Assembly: GCF_000961885.1 (NCBI RefSeq)
Contig: NZ_JZKH01000022.1
Location: 29,657-93,656, forward strand
Source: Streptomyces rubellomurinus
GTDB taxonomy: Bacteria > Actinomycetota > Actinomycetes > Streptomycetales > Streptomycetaceae
Reading direction: 5' to 3'
DNA length: 64,000 nt
This document shows positions 63,574 to 64,000 of this stretch, piece by piece. How positions within the stretch are numbered: the stretch's first letter is position 1; each line of letters starts with the position of its first letter. The position numbers were made by a program, and so were the translations under genes. Below the pieces are notes generated by a model, which worked only from the letters and a program-made list of their open reading frames with translations, was not told the DNA's origin and ran no database searches.

Positions 63574-64000
63574 GAGGCCGGGGCCGGGCGCGGCGCGCCC
63601 GGGTAGGTGCCGAAGGACCAGTGGTTGCCCTCCGGGTCGGCGGCGGCGAAGTCGCGCGAGCCGTAGTCGGTCTCGGTGAGGCCCGTGGTGATCCGGGCAC
63701 CGGCGGCGACGGCCCGGGCGTGCACGGCGTCCGGGTCGGCGGTGACCACGTACGCCGTGAAGGTGCCGGGCCGGCCGGGCCACGGCTCGGCGCCCTCGGG
63801 CGTCGGGCGGTCCGAGCCGAGCATCACACCGCCGCCCTCCGGCCAGGCAAGCTCGGCGTGCGCGACGAAGTCGCCCTCGCCGTAGCTGACCACCTCCTGG
63901 AAGCCGAAGGCGTCGACCAGGAAGCGGATCAGCGCCCGGGCGTCGGCGGCGCGCAGCGCGGGCCAGACCTGCGGGGCAGGGGCAGGGGCGGGGGCGGGGG
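63570..64000 (-). CDS. VOC (glyoxalase/bleomycin-resistance) family protein, 5' end beyond the window
   Basis: About 143 codons are present and the N-terminus lies past the right edge. After a Pro-Ala repeat, the frame reads VWPALRAADARALIRFLVDAF, the first beta-alpha unit of a VOC half-domain. GFQEVVSYGEGDFVAHAEL and VMLGSDR follow, and the C-terminal unit has DPEGNHWSFGTYPG with the metal-ligand-type Glu/His region. These small cytoplasmic proteins act as dioxygenases, isomerases or antibiotic-binding proteins; nothing here decides which. It is coupled to the MmcQ/YjbR gene. Confidence 0.85.
   Translation of the reverse strand, partial: PAPAPAPAPQVWPALRAADARALIRFLVDAFGFQEVVSYGEGDFVAHAELAWPEGGGVMLGSDRPTPEGAEPWPGRPGTFTAYVVTADPDAVHARAVAAGARITTGLTETDYGSRDFAAADPEGNHWSFGTYPGAPRPAPAS

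Overview
The window is GC-rich actinomycete DNA, most likely from Streptomyces or Kitasatospora. The clues are near-universal G/C at third codon positions, very large NRPS genes, a tandem DasR-type operator before nagB, an NsrR/Hmp pair with a Cys-X5-Cys-X5-Cys regulator, a LASTG sortase substrate with a Thr/Pro-rich stalk, and several apparently leaderless genes. The third-position bias also creates antisense open frames thousands of codons long opposite the NRPS genes; these are not genes.

Positions 1-38774 hold a biosynthetic locus, all on the minus strand. In transcription order it encodes a 6027-aa NRPS (here NRPS-A, 20691-38774), a cytochrome P450 (19373-20623) and a 5649-aa NRPS (NRPS-B, 2328-19277). 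A strong hairpin follows at 2273-2321, then a DrrA/DrrB-type ABC exporter (399-2176), a second hairpin, and a partial membrane protein that runs off the left edge. NRPS-B reads C-A-T-E / C-A-T-E / C-A-T / C-A(N-MT)-T and has no thioesterase. NRPS-A reads C-A-T / C-A-T / C-A-T / C-A-T-E / C-A-T-TE. The thioesterase on NRPS-A and the EntF-like first condensation domain of NRPS-B imply that NRPS-B works first, opposite to gene order. Reading the A-domain pockets by eye gives a nonapeptide hypothesis: acyl/aryl cap - D-Thr - D-X - Thr - N-methyl-aromatic - Val - Asp/Asn - Gly - D-X' - Tyr/Phe. Two pockets (X and X') match no code I know. The NRPS-B to NRPS-A junction is odd: a D-accepting-type C domain follows a module that has no epimerase. 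No MbtH gene, starter-loading gene or cluster regulator is visible in the window, although the locus may continue to the left.

Positions 39114-64000 are ordinary chromosomal genes. In order they are: a DUF6328 membrane protein, a HAD phosphatase, a tiny leaderless ORF, a covalent-flavin oxidoreductase with an MFS exporter, an MDMPI-like protein, an alpha/beta hydrolase, a DUF2252 protein, an SGNH hydrolase beside a palindrome, a DDAH-like amidinohydrolase, hmp with nsrR, nagB with two dre sites, a small secreted protein, ChaA, the LASTG wall protein, a geranylgeranyl-reductase-type flavoprotein, a TMEM175 channel, hypothetical and HAD-like proteins, a DUF3040/PRC-barrel/DJ-1 group, a secreted ricin-type lectin, a two-domain LigD, a MmcQ/YjbR protein and a partial VOC protein at the right edge.

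I saw no tRNA, rRNA, insertion sequence, prophage or CRISPR array. All family assignments come from reading motifs by eye; no database search was possible.
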